This document shows positions 1-7,582 of a stretch of 64,000 nt of DNA, one piece after another. Origin of the DNA: Brevibacterium yomogidense (lineage in GTDB: Bacteria > Actinomycetota > Actinomycetes > Actinomycetales > Brevibacteriaceae); contig NZ_FWFF01000012.1 in the NCBI RefSeq assembly GCF_900163715.1, positions 1 to 64,000 on the forward strand, in the 5' to 3' direction. The translations under genes and the position numbers were made by a program. The number at the start of each line of letters is the position of its first letter. Position 1 is the first letter of the stretch. Under the pieces are notes generated by a model. The model saw only the letters and a list, made by a program, of their open reading frames with translations. It was not told the DNA's origin and searched no databases.

Positions 1-508
1 CGATCATGTCCTCACTGGCCAGCAGCTCACGGGCACGCGTCGAGATCCGCGGATCGTCATAGGAACCAGCAGCAAACGCAGAACCGGCAGGAGGGTCTTC
101 AGGAGCCTGTGCTTGTGTCGCATTGTTCTCTGGTTGCTTGGGTTCCGGGGCGGTGAGGAACGTCTCCAGCTCCCCCTCCCCACCCTTCCGATTCAGCACA
201 CGATTCAGCAGGAACGCCGCGAGCTGGGCGGTCTCCACAGCCCGCAACCGTCCCACGACCTCGGCGGTTCCCGACCACTCACCCAGCAGACCAACAGACG
301 AGACCGCAGCCTCGGGGTCCTCAACGACCGCGGCGACGGTCTCCGCCGCTGGCTGGGAGCCGAACGACCATGAGAACGGGCCCGTGACCCCGAACTCGCC
401 CGAAGCCACCCGCCCGATCGCGGCGCGCACATCAGCCACTGTCAGCAGCTGGGCGGGACCGCCCTCGGGCTCGTCACGGAGCCGACCACGAGCAAGATCC
501 TCCGTCAT
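1..508 (-). CDS. Partial DUF222/HNH endonuclease-like protein (N-terminal part)
   Basis: An open frame of at least 169 codons starts with ATG at 508 and runs off the left edge without a stop. A purine-rich ribosome site (GGGGGAGGCGAGGGG) lies just upstream. The middle has an Arg/Leu/Ala-rich helix (LRAVETAQLAAFLLNRVLNR) followed by an acidic Pro/Ala-rich stretch. This resembles the N-terminal half of actinobacterial DUF222 (13E12-repeat) proteins, which usually carry an HNH nuclease domain at the C-terminus. That C-terminus lies outside the window, so the family is inferred from the helix pattern only. Codon use matches the neighbours. Confidence 0.5.
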   Translation of the reverse strand, partial: MTEDLARGRLRDEPEGGPAQLLTVADVRAAIGRVASGEFGVTGPFSWSFGSQPAAETVAAVVEDPEAAVSSVGLLGEWSGTAEVVGRLRAVETAQLAAFLLNRVLNRKGGEGELETFLTAPEPKQPENNATQAQAPEDPPAGSAFAAGSYDDPRISTRARELLASEDMI

Positions 509-810
509 CGCCCCTCGCCTCCCCCTCGAAGCCTCAACCACCCTGCAGAACACGCGTGGCAGACACAGCCACCGTGCGATCCTTCATCCCACCCATCACG
601 ATGGGTGACAGACCATCTTCATTGATGTTCTACACACTATTCGAAGGCACGGACATAACTCTGCGCCCCGGCGTTCAGCCGTCAACAGTGCAGGTGAGAC
701 GACTGCGCGACCTCAGGTGAAAGACGGTCGTTCGGCCCCAGGGGACGACGGGATCGCTCCGGAGCACGTGTCCGGCGCGTATGGGCGACCAACGCGGCCG
801 GCCCCGACTC
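509..810. other. Non-coding gap of 302 bp
   Basis: No convincing gene is present. The stretch holds the upstream region of the DUF222-like gene, an AT-richer patch around 615-660 that could hold its promoter (TAGTGT on the minus strand), and the 18-bp palindrome at 590-607. The part at 661-810 is GC-rich and featureless apart from lying downstream of the membrane-protein gene that ends at 811. Confidence 0.6.
590..607. promoter_or_regulatory. Palindrome CACCCATC-AC-GATGGGTG
   Basis: Two 8-base arms that are exact reverse complements flank a 2-base centre. The site lies 82 bp upstream of the start codon at 508. It could be a dimer-binding operator or a hairpin in the 5' leader. No regulator gene is adjacent, so its role is unknown. 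Confidence 0.35.
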
Positions 811-1923
811 CTAGAGCGACGGACGTCCCGACATGCCGCCGCTCGCAGCCCGCGTCCTCTCCGCACCGATGTCATCTCGGCGGAACCAGACGACGACCAG
901 AGACGAGGCGGCCAGCAGGACCAGGCCGAGCAGGCCCGCACCCATCCACAGAGCCGCACCCGTCATCAACGGCGGCGAGTCGAGGACGACGACCGCAAGG
1001 TACCCGCCCAGCACGATCATGCCGAGGTACGGCAGGAGGCACACGAGCGCGGCCTTCCAGCCGCATGTGATCATCGGCAGCACGATCGCGGTGAACATCG
1101 CGTTCAGGAACAGGACGACGCCTGCTGCGATGAGGAATGCCACCGGATCCGACCAGACCTCGGCGAGCACTGTGAAGGACTTCAGATCGGGTCCGATCAG
1201 CAGCGGCCACACGAGCATCGCGACGAGCTGGACGAGTGTCACGAGAACCACAGCGATCAGCAGGAAGGGCACCAGTCCCGATCGGCGGAATCCGAGGTCG
1301 GGCCGTGGTCGCTTCATCTGGAGGAAGACCCACATCAGTGCGATGACCATGACGACGACCTGGGCCCAGCTGTGCGCGTCTTCGACCGGCTCCAAGTTGT
1401 TGTAGTGGAGCACCCGCCACCGCACGAGGAGGATCGTCGAACCGAAGAACACCTGCGCGAACACGGCGAGCCCCACGGACCTGAGCAGGTCCCGGCCGAA
1501 TGAGGGAACCTCCGCCTCCTTCTGCGCCCGCGCGGCTGCGCGCTGCTGCCGTGCCGCCTCTTCGCGGCGCTGCTCGTCTGAGGGCTGCGGCTCGCTCGGG
1601 GGCGGGACGCGCTGAAGTCCCCCGGAGAGCGGCTGCTCAGCAGGCGGCGACCCAGGACGCGGGGGCACTGCACCCGGCCTCCCAGGAGACGGCGGCACAG
1701 CACCTGACCTCCCAGCGCCGTACGGCACAGCACCCGGCCTTCCTGACGGCGGACCCACAGGACGTGGCGGCACGACAGGCCGCGACCCAGCAGACCGCAT
1801 CCCAGCAGGTGGCCTCCCAACAGGTCGCTGCGGTGCCGACCACCCATCTGCCCGTCCCTGCCACCCATGCGGCGGCTGGCCGCGATCGGACGCATCGCGC
1901 TGCTCGGGAGTCCACTCGTTCAT
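811..1923 (-). CDS. Proline-rich six-helix membrane protein of unknown function
   Basis: 370 aa. The first ~115 residues are rich in Pro, Gly and Arg with repeated AVPPxPGRPG-like units, followed by a charged Glu/Arg/Ala segment. About six hydrophobic helices follow (near residues 150-170, 188-204, 218-246, 262-290, 294-316 and 324-350), then a short basic tail. I chose ATG 1923 because GGAG lies 4 nt upstream; an in-frame ATG at 1941 has no ribosome site. The disordered N-terminus next to a membrane domain is a common actinobacterial layout, but I do not recognise the family. It lies downstream of, and in the same direction as, the MFS gene. Confidence 0.75.
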   Translation of the reverse strand: MNEWTPEQRDASDRGQPPHGWQGRADGWSAPQRPVGRPPAGMRSAGSRPVVPPRPVGPPSGRPGAVPYGAGRSGAVPPSPGRPGAVPPRPGSPPAEQPLSGGLQRVPPPSEPQPSDEQRREEAARQQRAAARAQKEAEVPSFGRDLLRSVGLAVFAQVFFGSTILLVRWRVLHYNNLEPVEDAHSWAQVVVMVIALMWVFLQMKRPRPDLGFRRSGLVPFLLIAVVLVTLVQLVAMLVWPLLIGPDLKSFTVLAEVWSDPVAFLIAAGVVLFLNAMFTAIVLPMITCGWKAALVCLLPYLGMIVLGGYLAVVVLDSPPLMTGAALWMGAGLLGLVLLAASSLVVVWFRRDDIGAERTRAASGGMSGRPSL

Positions 1924-2018
1924 GACTCCATGGTGCCGCATGCCGGGCGCACCACCTCGACTCCCGATGTTGCGATCCCGTCACCGCTCGCAGCATCCCG
2001 AACCTGCGGGGCCGGACC

Positions 2019-3425
2019 TCACCGTCCGGTCGGCGACGCCTCCGCCTGCTTGCTCGGCAGCGTCTCCCTGCCCTGCAGCCAGATCACCAGCGCGACGATG
2101 ACGATGAGGCCCGTCACGAGGAACGCCCAGTCGTAGCCGAACGCGTCGACGAGCATGCCGGAGACCACCGGGCCCGCGATCGCACCCACGTCGATCGACA
2201 TCTGGAACCGCGACAGCACGGTTCCCCCGCGCCGATCGTTGCCGATCACGTCACCCACCGTTGCCTGCACCGACGGGTTCACGAGCCCAGCGCCCAGACC
2301 CGCGATCAGGGTCAGCGCGAAGAACACCCACACGATGCTGGAGAAGCCCACCGCGATCGTCGCCGTGCCCAGCAGAGCGAGGCCGACGAGGATGAACGGC
2401 TTCCGCCCCCACGTGTCGGTCAGGCGGCCGGCGACTGCGACGGACACGGCCATCCCTGCGGCGAACACGGTCAGTGCGATGCCTGCGACGCGCTCATCCG
2501 CACCCAGCACTGCGACGACGAAGAGCGGGTACAGCGCGATCCGCGCGCCCATCGCCGCCCAGCCCACCGCCACTCCGGAGCCCAGCGATGCACGGTACGC
2601 GGAGTCCCCCCACGCGTCGCGGAATCGCATCCGCGGCATGCCATCGCCTGACGTCGTCGTGCCCGCCTCAGGCGCGGGGTCGCCCTCGTCTCCCGCGGCC
2701 GAGGTGCCGGTCACCACGGCATTCCTGTCCGCCTCGGGCGCGGGATCACCGACGTCTCCCGCCGCCGAGGTGCCGGTCACCGCGGTCGGCTCTTTCGCCT
2801 CGGCGGCGGGGTCGTCATCCGCCGATTCCGCGACCGGGCGGTCCAGCTGCGGCTTCCGCTCCAGCCGGAACCACACGACGGCGGCGGCCAGCAGCAGGCC
2901 CGTCGCATAGATGACGAAGGGGATGCGCATCCCCAGGCCCGCGAGCATGCCGCCGACGACGGGACCCAGGATGTTGCCGAAGAGGAAGCTGGAGGCATAC
3001 GCCCCGGTGGCCTTCCCGCGCGCCTTCGGCGGTGCCATGCGGATGATCAGCGCCATCGCGGACACGGTGAACATCGTCGAACCGATGCCGCCCAGACCGC
3101 GGAACAGCAGCAGCTGCCAATACGTCGTCGCCGCAGCCACCGCATACGTGGACGCCGCGACGATGAGGAGGCCGACGACGTAGACGCGCCGCTCCCCAAG
3201 CCTGTCCACGAGCCTGCCACCCATCGGAGCGAAGACCAGCCGGAAGAAGGCGAACGAGCTCACGACGATGCTGGCGGCGGTGACACCCAGGTCGAAGCTC
3301 GCCGCGAACTGCGGCAGGATCGGCGCGATGATGCCGAAGCCGATCGCCACGATGAACGCGGCGGACACGAGCACCCAGATGTCGGCCGGCAGCGGAGGGG
3401 CAGCAGTCTCCGAACGATTCCTCAT
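2019..3425 (-). CDS. Major facilitator superfamily transporter
   Basis: 468 aa, a 12-helix MFS permease. The MFS motif A appears twice, as GGRLVDRLGERR after helix 2 and AGRLTDTWGRKP in the second half, so the two six-helix halves are clear. The central loop (about residues 190-275) is unusually long and acidic, and holds two copies of a ~21-residue unit (TGTSAAGD followed by GDPAPEA). The start codon overlaps the stop of the nitroreductase gene (ATGA at 3422-3425), so the two are probably translationally coupled. The substrate cannot be read from sequence; drug or metabolite efflux is a reasonable guess. Confidence 0.88.
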   Translation of the reverse strand: MRNRSETAAPPLPADIWVLVSAAFIVAIGFGIIAPILPQFAASFDLGVTAASIVVSSFAFFRLVFAPMGGRLVDRLGERRVYVVGLLIVAASTYAVAAATTYWQLLLFRGLGGIGSTMFTVSAMALIIRMAPPKARGKATGAYASSFLFGNILGPVVGGMLAGLGMRIPFVIYATGLLLAAAVVWFRLERKPQLDRPVAESADDDPAAEAKEPTAVTGTSAAGDVGDPAPEADRNAVVTGTSAAGDEGDPAPEAGTTTSGDGMPRMRFRDAWGDSAYRASLGSGVAVGWAAMGARIALYPLFVVAVLGADERVAGIALTVFAAGMAVSVAVAGRLTDTWGRKPFILVGLALLGTATIAVGFSSIVWVFFALTLIAGLGAGLVNPSVQATVGDVIGNDRRGGTVLSRFQMSIDVGAIAGPVVSGMLVDAFGYDWAFLVTGLIVIVALVIWLQGRETLPSKQAEASPTGR

Positions 3426-4195
3426 CGGGGCATCGGGCTGTCTGTCATCCGCGAACGGTCTGTCATCTGCGACCCGTCCGCCGTCTGCGACCGGGCAGCC
3501 ATCCGTGACGTCGTGCCGTCTGCGGGCGGCAGCGAACCGAGGAACGCCGTCGGATCCGGGACCGGACGCGAGGACGTCGCCGACCTGCGCGCGAACGACG
3601 GGTCGACGTCGCCCACGTACAGCCAGCCCATGAGCAACTCATCGTCCGCGAGACCGTGGAGATCGCGGACCGGCTGCGCGTTCGTGTGCACGCCCGACCG
3701 CCACATGACGCCCCAGCCTGCTTCGGACAGCGCCAGCGACAGGAGGTGGCCCGCTCCAGCGGCCGTGGCCGCCTGCTCCCAGTGCGGCACCTTCGGGTGG
3801 TCGACCTGCGAGGCGATGATCGCGACCAGGAGTGCCGCGCGCAGCGGCTTGAGGTTGGACTCCCCGGGCGCGCGCTGGGTGCCGGCGGCCGCGTCGAGCG
3901 CCGTGCCCAGCCGCACGCGGTCATCGCCGCGCAGGGTGAGGAGGCGCCAGGGACGCAGCGCGTCGTGGTCGGCGACGGTCACGACGGAGCGCAGGAGTGT
4001 CAGGAGCTCACGATCGTCAGGCGCCTTCGAACCGACCTTCGCGACGGACCGGCGGCGCGCCATCGCGGCCAGCACGGGGGTCCGGTAGGTCGAAGCACCC
4101 GGCGAATTGACGACGGTGCGGCGGACAGACGGAGCCGAGCCCCCGGCCGAGTACGGCTTCCCGGCCGCACCCGAATCCCCCAGCAGTTCGGTCAC
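3422..4195 (-). CDS. Nitroreductase-family flavoprotein
   Basis: About 257 aa from a GTG whose bases overlap the msrA stop (GTGA); a second in-frame GTG at 4204 is an alternative. The nitroreductase fold is shown by the ARRRSV element, the RPWR motif typical of FMN-binding members, and the Ala/Gly-rich helix ending in SEAGWGVMWRSG. Such enzymes reduce nitro compounds or quinones with NAD(P)H using FMN. The C-terminus (bases 3425-3511) is an unrelated low-complexity tail of six-residue repeats. It sits between msrA and an MFS exporter in a tightly packed run, which hints at oxidative or xenobiotic stress. Confidence 0.82.
   Translation of the reverse strand: MTELLGDSGAAGKPYSAGGSAPSVRRTVVNSPGASTYRTPVLAAMARRRSVAKVGSKAPDDRELLTLLRSVVTVADHDALRPWRLLTLRGDDRVRLGTALDAAAGTQRAPGESNLKPLRAALLVAIIASQVDHPKVPHWEQAATAAGAGHLLSLALSEAGWGVMWRSGVHTNAQPVRDLHGLADDELLMGWLYVGDVDPSFARRSATSSRPVPDPTAFLGSLPPADGTTSRMAARSQTADGSQMTDRSRMTDSPMPR
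3425..3511 (-). repeat. 18-bp tandem repeats encoding the nitroreductase tail
   Basis: Four six-codon units encode TSRMAA, RSQTAD, GSQMTD and RSRMTD, followed by a truncated SPMPR before the stop. The 18-bp spacing is strict while the bases have drifted. The tail lies beyond the folded nitroreductase domain. Confidence 0.8.
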
Positions 4196-4713
4196 GCGAC
4201 CCACTCGTGGAAGTGGGCGCGTGCGGTGGCGAGCTTCGGCTCGACGATGAAGCGGCAGTACCCGTTGGTGGGGTACTTCGTGTAGAAGTCCTGGTGGACG
4301 GTCTCCGCCTCCCAGAACGTGCCCAGCGGTTCGAGCGTCGTGACCACGGGCCGCTCGATCTGCGCCTGGACCTGCTCGATGATCTGCGCGAACCGGTTCT
4401 TCTCGTCCTCATCGCGGTAGAACATCGCGGACCGGTACTGCGTGCCCATGTCGTTGCCCTGCCGGTTGAGGCTCGTGGGGTCATGCCCGGTGAAGAACAG
4501 TCCGAGGATGATGTGCTCGGGAACGATCTCCGGGTTGAACGTCACCTGGAGCGCTTCCGCGTGGCCGGTCGTCTCGGAGCACACCTGCTCATAGGTGGGG
4601 TGGTCGACGTGACCACCGGTGTAACCGCTCACGACCGAGGAGACTCCGTGCGTGCGCTGGTAGACGGCGTCGAGGCACCAGAAGCATCCGGCGCCCAGGG
4701 TAAGAGTCTGCAT
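4192..4713 (-). CDS. msrA: Peptide methionine (S)-S-oxide reductase
   Basis: 173 aa, the usual length for MsrA. The signature GAGCFWC is at residues 7-13, with Cys10 as the catalytic residue. SGYTGGHVDHPTYEQVCS and the GHAEALQV core follow, and FFTGHDPTSLNRQGNDMGTQYRS is the standard substrate-pocket region. A further Cys near the C-terminus (NGYCRF) may act as the resolving residue. The enzyme repairs methionine-S-sulfoxide in oxidised proteins at the expense of thioredoxin. I chose ATG 4713 because the family begins directly with the glycine-cysteine motif. Its stop overlaps the start of the nitroreductase gene. Confidence 0.95.
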   Translation of the reverse strand: MQTLTLGAGCFWCLDAVYQRTHGVSSVVSGYTGGHVDHPTYEQVCSETTGHAEALQVTFNPEIVPEHIILGLFFTGHDPTSLNRQGNDMGTQYRSAMFYRDEDEKNRFAQIIEQVQAQIERPVVTTLEPLGTFWEAETVHQDFYTKYPTNGYCRFIVEPKLATARAHFHEWVA

Positions 4714-4814
4714 ATGAGTGCAGACAGGATCGGGGCGCGTTTTATTCCAGCGGTGCTGCTCCGAGCAGTGCAGCTCCAGCCCCACACGTCGAGCGACCTC
4801 ACCCCGCGGCTTGC

Positions 4815-4820
4815 TACAGT
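4815..4820 (+). promoter_or_regulatory. -10 element TACAGT of the ABC-F leader transcript
   Basis: TACAGT fits the actinobacterial TANNNT -10 consensus. It ends 6 nt before ATG 4827, the same spacing as other leaderless starts here, so transcription probably begins on or next to the leader ORF's ATG. No strong -35 is visible. Confidence 0.55.
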
Positions 4821-4826
4821 GCGCCC

Positions 4827-4838
4827 ATGAAGCTTTGA
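4827..4838 (+). CDS. Putative leader peptide MKL upstream of the ABC-F gene
   Basis: A three-codon ORF (ATG AAG CTT TGA) lies 53 nt before the ABC-F start and 6 nt after a -10 hexamer. Short regulatory ORFs are known upstream of many antibiotic-resistance ABC-F genes, where ribosome stalling changes the leader RNA fold. Here the ORF itself is contained in segments able to pair with the region around the ABC-F start. With only three codons it could be coincidence. Confidence 0.4.
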   Translation: MKL

Positions 4839-4903
4839 GTGTCCCCCGACCCGCGTCCGCGGCCAGCTGCCCGGCGGGTTCCGCTTCATTCATGGGAACA
4901 CTC
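4827..4903 (+). promoter_or_regulatory. Possible attenuator leader of the ABC-F gene
   Basis: Two pairings compete. ATGAAGC (4827-4833) is complementary to GCTTCAT (4883-4889), just before the ABC-F start codon. GAGTGT (4837-4842) is complementary to ACACTC (4898-4903), just after it. They are not nested, so they exclude each other or form a pseudoknot. Between them are small GC hairpins (CCGC-GTCC-GCGG at 4851-4862; CCCGC 4850-4854 with GCGGG 4874-4878). A ribosome on the MKL ORF would cover both 5' arms. Confidence 0.4.
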
Positions 4904-6661
4904 GTGCCACATTCATCCTCCCCTTCATCCCCCACGTCATCCTCGACCCCGGATTCGCATCTGCGGATCGACGGCGTCTCACTCTCCTTCGCCGACCGTC
5001 GCGTGCTCACCGACGTGTCCTTCGTCGTACCCGCGGGCGAGCGGGTGGGCCTCATCGGAGAGAACGGCTCCGGGAAGTCCACCCTGCTGCGCGTGATCGC
5101 AGGACTCCTGACACCGACCGCCGGCACCGTCACCGCCCGCTCTCCCGGCACCGACCAGCCCGTGATCGGACTCCTCCATCAGGAAGCACCCTTCACCGCA
5201 GAGTCCTCCATCGCTGAATCGCTGGAGACCGCGGTCGCTCCCGCACGGCGCGCCGCACAGGCCGTGAGCGACCTCGGCAGCACTCTGGCGCAGCACCCCG
5301 AGGACCAGACGACGCTGGATGCCTTCTCCCGAGCCCTGGAGACGGCCGAGCGCCTGGGAGCGTGGGAGGCCGATGCGCGCGTCTCCACGATGATGTCCGG
5401 GCTGGGGCTGGGGGATGTCGACCGCACGCGTCCCACTGGTTCGCTCTCCGGTGGACAGAGGGCACGGCTGGCCCTGGCCTGGCTGCTCCTCAGCTCGCCG
5501 GACGTACTGCTGCTCGACGAGCCGACGAACCACCTGGACGATGCGGCGACCGCCTACCTCGTCAGCGTGCTCACCGCATGGCGCGGTCCTCTGCTCATGG
5601 CCAGCCACGACCGGGCGTTCCTCGATGAGACGGCGACCTCCCTGCTCGACCTCGACCCATCGCCGATCCCGCACGCGGTCGCCGGACCACTCGTCCAGGA
5701 CGGCACAGGCACCGGGATCGGAGTCACCCGCTTCACCGGCGCCTACAGCGACTACCTCACCGTGCGCAGGGAGGCCGAGCAGCGATGGGAGCGGCAGTAC
5801 AGGGACGAACAGGCAGCACTCTCGCGGCTGCGCGCCTCCGTCACGGATCAGCAGACGGTGGGGCACGCGGACTGGAAGCCGCGCACGGAGGTCCGCGGGG
5901 CACAGAAGTTCTATGCCGACCGGAACGCGAAGGTCGTCTCTCGTCGGGTCAATGACGCCCGAGCGCGCCTCGAGACTCGCGAGGCCGAACAGATCCGCAG
6001 ACCCCCGGCGCACCTGGAGTTCCGCGGCCTCACGGCCGCCGGCGACCTGCGGGTGAAGGGCCCCGTGGAACCGGTGCTCACCGCCACGGACGTCGCCGTC
6101 CGGGACCGGCTGGCTGCCCTCTCGCTGAGCATCAGCCGCGGTGAGAAGTGGCTCATCACCGGACCGAACGGCTCCGGGAAGTCCACCCTCCTGCATGTCC
6201 TCGCAGGATGCCTGCCACCCACCACCGGCCAGGTCACACGGTCAGCGAACGACCACGTCAAGGTCCTCGCGCAGGAGACCGAGCTCCCCGATCCCCGTGG
6301 CCGCGGCACCGGACGCACAGTGAGTGAGGTCTACACGGATATGATCGGCGCCGAGCTCGCCGGACACGTCCCCCTCAGCACGTTCGGTCTGCTCGCCGGT
6401 CGCGACCACCATCGACCAGTCGCCGAGCTGAGCGTGGGGCAGCAACGTCGCCTCGCCCTGGCCGTGCTGCTGGCCGATCCGCCCGAGGTCCTGCTGCTGG
6501 ACGAGCCGACGAACCACTTCTCGCTGAACCTCGTCACCGCGCTCGAAGACGCGCTGGTGGAGTACCCCGGCACAGTCGTGATCACCTCCCACGACCGCTG
6601 GCTCCGCCGAGGCTGGAAGGGACGGCGCATCGATCTGAGCCCCGCCGCAGACAGTGTGTAG
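4892..6661 (+). CDS. ABC-F ATP-binding protein (ribosome-protection type)
   Basis: 589 aa, two ATP-binding domains and no membrane helices. Domain 1 has Walker A GENGSGKST (residues 56-64), signature LSGGQRARLAL and Walker B with DEPTNHLDD (~206-216). A charged, arginine-rich linker follows, the arm that in ABC-F proteins reaches into the ribosome. Domain 2 has GPNGSGKST (~424) but an altered signature LSVGQQRRLAL (~512) and DEPTNHFS in place of NHLD, a pattern I associate with TlrC/CarA-like macrolide-resistance members. ATG 4892 is the only sensible start. It lacks a clear ribosome site and sits behind a putative leader ORF. Likely role: displacing a ribosome-targeting antibiotic. Confidence 0.88.
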   Translation: MGTLVPHSSSPSSPTSSSTPDSHLRIDGVSLSFADRRVLTDVSFVVPAGERVGLIGENGSGKSTLLRVIAGLLTPTAGTVTARSPGTDQPVIGLLHQEAPFTAESSIAESLETAVAPARRAAQAVSDLGSTLAQHPEDQTTLDAFSRALETAERLGAWEADARVSTMMSGLGLGDVDRTRPTGSLSGGQRARLALAWLLLSSPDVLLLDEPTNHLDDAATAYLVSVLTAWRGPLLMASHDRAFLDETATSLLDLDPSPIPHAVAGPLVQDGTGTGIGVTRFTGAYSDYLTVRREAEQRWERQYRDEQAALSRLRASVTDQQTVGHADWKPRTEVRGAQKFYADRNAKVVSRRVNDARARLETREAEQIRRPPAHLEFRGLTAAGDLRVKGPVEPVLTATDVAVRDRLAALSLSISRGEKWLITGPNGSGKSTLLHVLAGCLPPTTGQVTRSANDHVKVLAQETELPDPRGRGTGRTVSEVYTDMIGAELAGHVPLSTFGLLAGRDHHRPVAELSVGQQRRLALAVLLADPPEVLLLDEPTNHFSLNLVTALEDALVEYPGTVVITSHDRWLRRGWKGRRIDLSPAADSV

Positions 6662-6694
6662 GTGCGCTGTATAGGCGCGCCCGTCCAGGCGCGC

Positions 6695-7405
6695 TCAGAA
6701 CACGCTCGTCGCCGGCACCTCGAACCCCAGTGCCGCTGCGGCCTCGCGGGTATCCGCCCGGCCCCACCAGCGCGCGACCGCGTCGTTGGTCGCCAGCGAC
6801 CGCATCTGCGCCGTATCCAGGTAGAGCACGCCGTCGAGGTGGTCGGATTCGTGGGCGACGATCCGCGCCGGCCAGCCGGTCAGCTCCTCATCGATCGCAG
6901 CACCGCCGAGGTCCTGGCCGGTCAGTCCGATCGTCAGCGGCCGGTCGACGACCGCCTGGTACCCGGGTATCGACAGGCATCCCTCGAAGAACGAGGCCGT
7001 TCGGTCCGTCGTCGCCGAATACTCAGCGTTCAGCACGACCCGCGGCCCGAACGGCACACGGCGCCGGAGCGCCAGCCGGGCTGCGACTGATTCGTCGGGC
7101 TGGGTGGGGACCGGGTCCTCGGCGACGAACATCCGCAGGGGCACTCCCACCTGCGGAGCGGCCAGGCCGACGCCGGGGGCCGCGCGCATCGTGCGCTGCA
7201 TCGCGTCGGCGAACGCGTTCAGCTCCGCGTCATCAAGCTGCCCGTCGACCGGAGCGCACGGCATGCGCAGGACGGGGTCGCCCGCCTCGACGATCGGCAG
7301 GAGGCCCTCCGCTGCATCCGCCGCCTCGAGCAGCCTGCGCACGTGGTCGCGGATCGCCGCATCACGGGTGTCGGTCGTGCTCATCGGTTCCGTCGATTCC
7401 GTCAT
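6695..7405 (-). CDS. def: Peptide deformylase
   Basis: 236 aa. All three deformylase motifs are present: GVGLAAPQVG (motif 1), EGCLSIPG near residue 141 (motif 2, with the metal-binding Cys) and HESDHLDG near residue 183 (motif 3, HExxH with two metal-binding His and the catalytic Glu). The enzyme removes the formyl group from the N-terminal methionine of new proteins at the ribosome. The N-terminal ~45 residues are longer than in the E. coli enzyme, as in many actinobacteria. ATG 7405 has TAGGTGC just upstream; ATG at residue 8 is an alternative. It converges on the ABC-F gene, leaving 33 bp between stops. Confidence 0.95.
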   Translation of the reverse strand: MTESTEPMSTTDTRDAAIRDHVRRLLEAADAAEGLLPIVEAGDPVLRMPCAPVDGQLDDAELNAFADAMQRTMRAAPGVGLAAPQVGVPLRMFVAEDPVPTQPDESVAARLALRRRVPFGPRVVLNAEYSATTDRTASFFEGCLSIPGYQAVVDRPLTIGLTGQDLGGAAIDEELTGWPARIVAHESDHLDGVLYLDTAQMRSLATNDAVARWWGRADTREAAAALGFEVPATSVF

Positions 7406-7409
7406 GCAC

Positions 7410-7535
7410 CTATTCTGTCCGCCCCTGCCGCCCTGTCCACCTGCGCGGCGCTGTCCACCTGTGCAGCGCTGTCCACCCCTGCCGCTCTGACCAGCCCTGT
7501 CGTGCCGTCCATCTGTGTCGTCCTGTGTCGATTCG
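7410..7535. repeat. Seven decayed 18-bp tandem repeats in the def/FMN-reductase gap
   Basis: Units start at 7410, 7428, 7446, 7464, 7482, 7500 and 7518. The best-preserved ones read CGGCGCTGTCCACCTGTG and CAGCGCTGTCCACCCCTG; the core CTGTCCACC decays towards the right. The array fills most of the intergenic space between two divergent genes. It keeps an 18-bp period although it appears non-coding. Confidence 0.75.
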
Positions 7536-7570
7536 TGTCCGCACGCCCGCGCGCGAGTCGCGCGGCTCCG

Positions 7571-7576
7571 TACCGT
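7571..7576 (+). promoter_or_regulatory. -10 element TACCGT, leaderless start
   Basis: TACCGT ends 6 nt before ATG 7583, and no ribosome site is present. Transcription probably starts at the ATG. Confidence 0.5.
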
Positions 7577-7582
7577 GCCCGC

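Noticed and set aside
4714..4814. WhiB7-type promoter for the ABC-F gene
   Set aside because: An AT-rich patch exists at 4739-4748 but lies too far from the -10 at 4815 to be the element next to -35.
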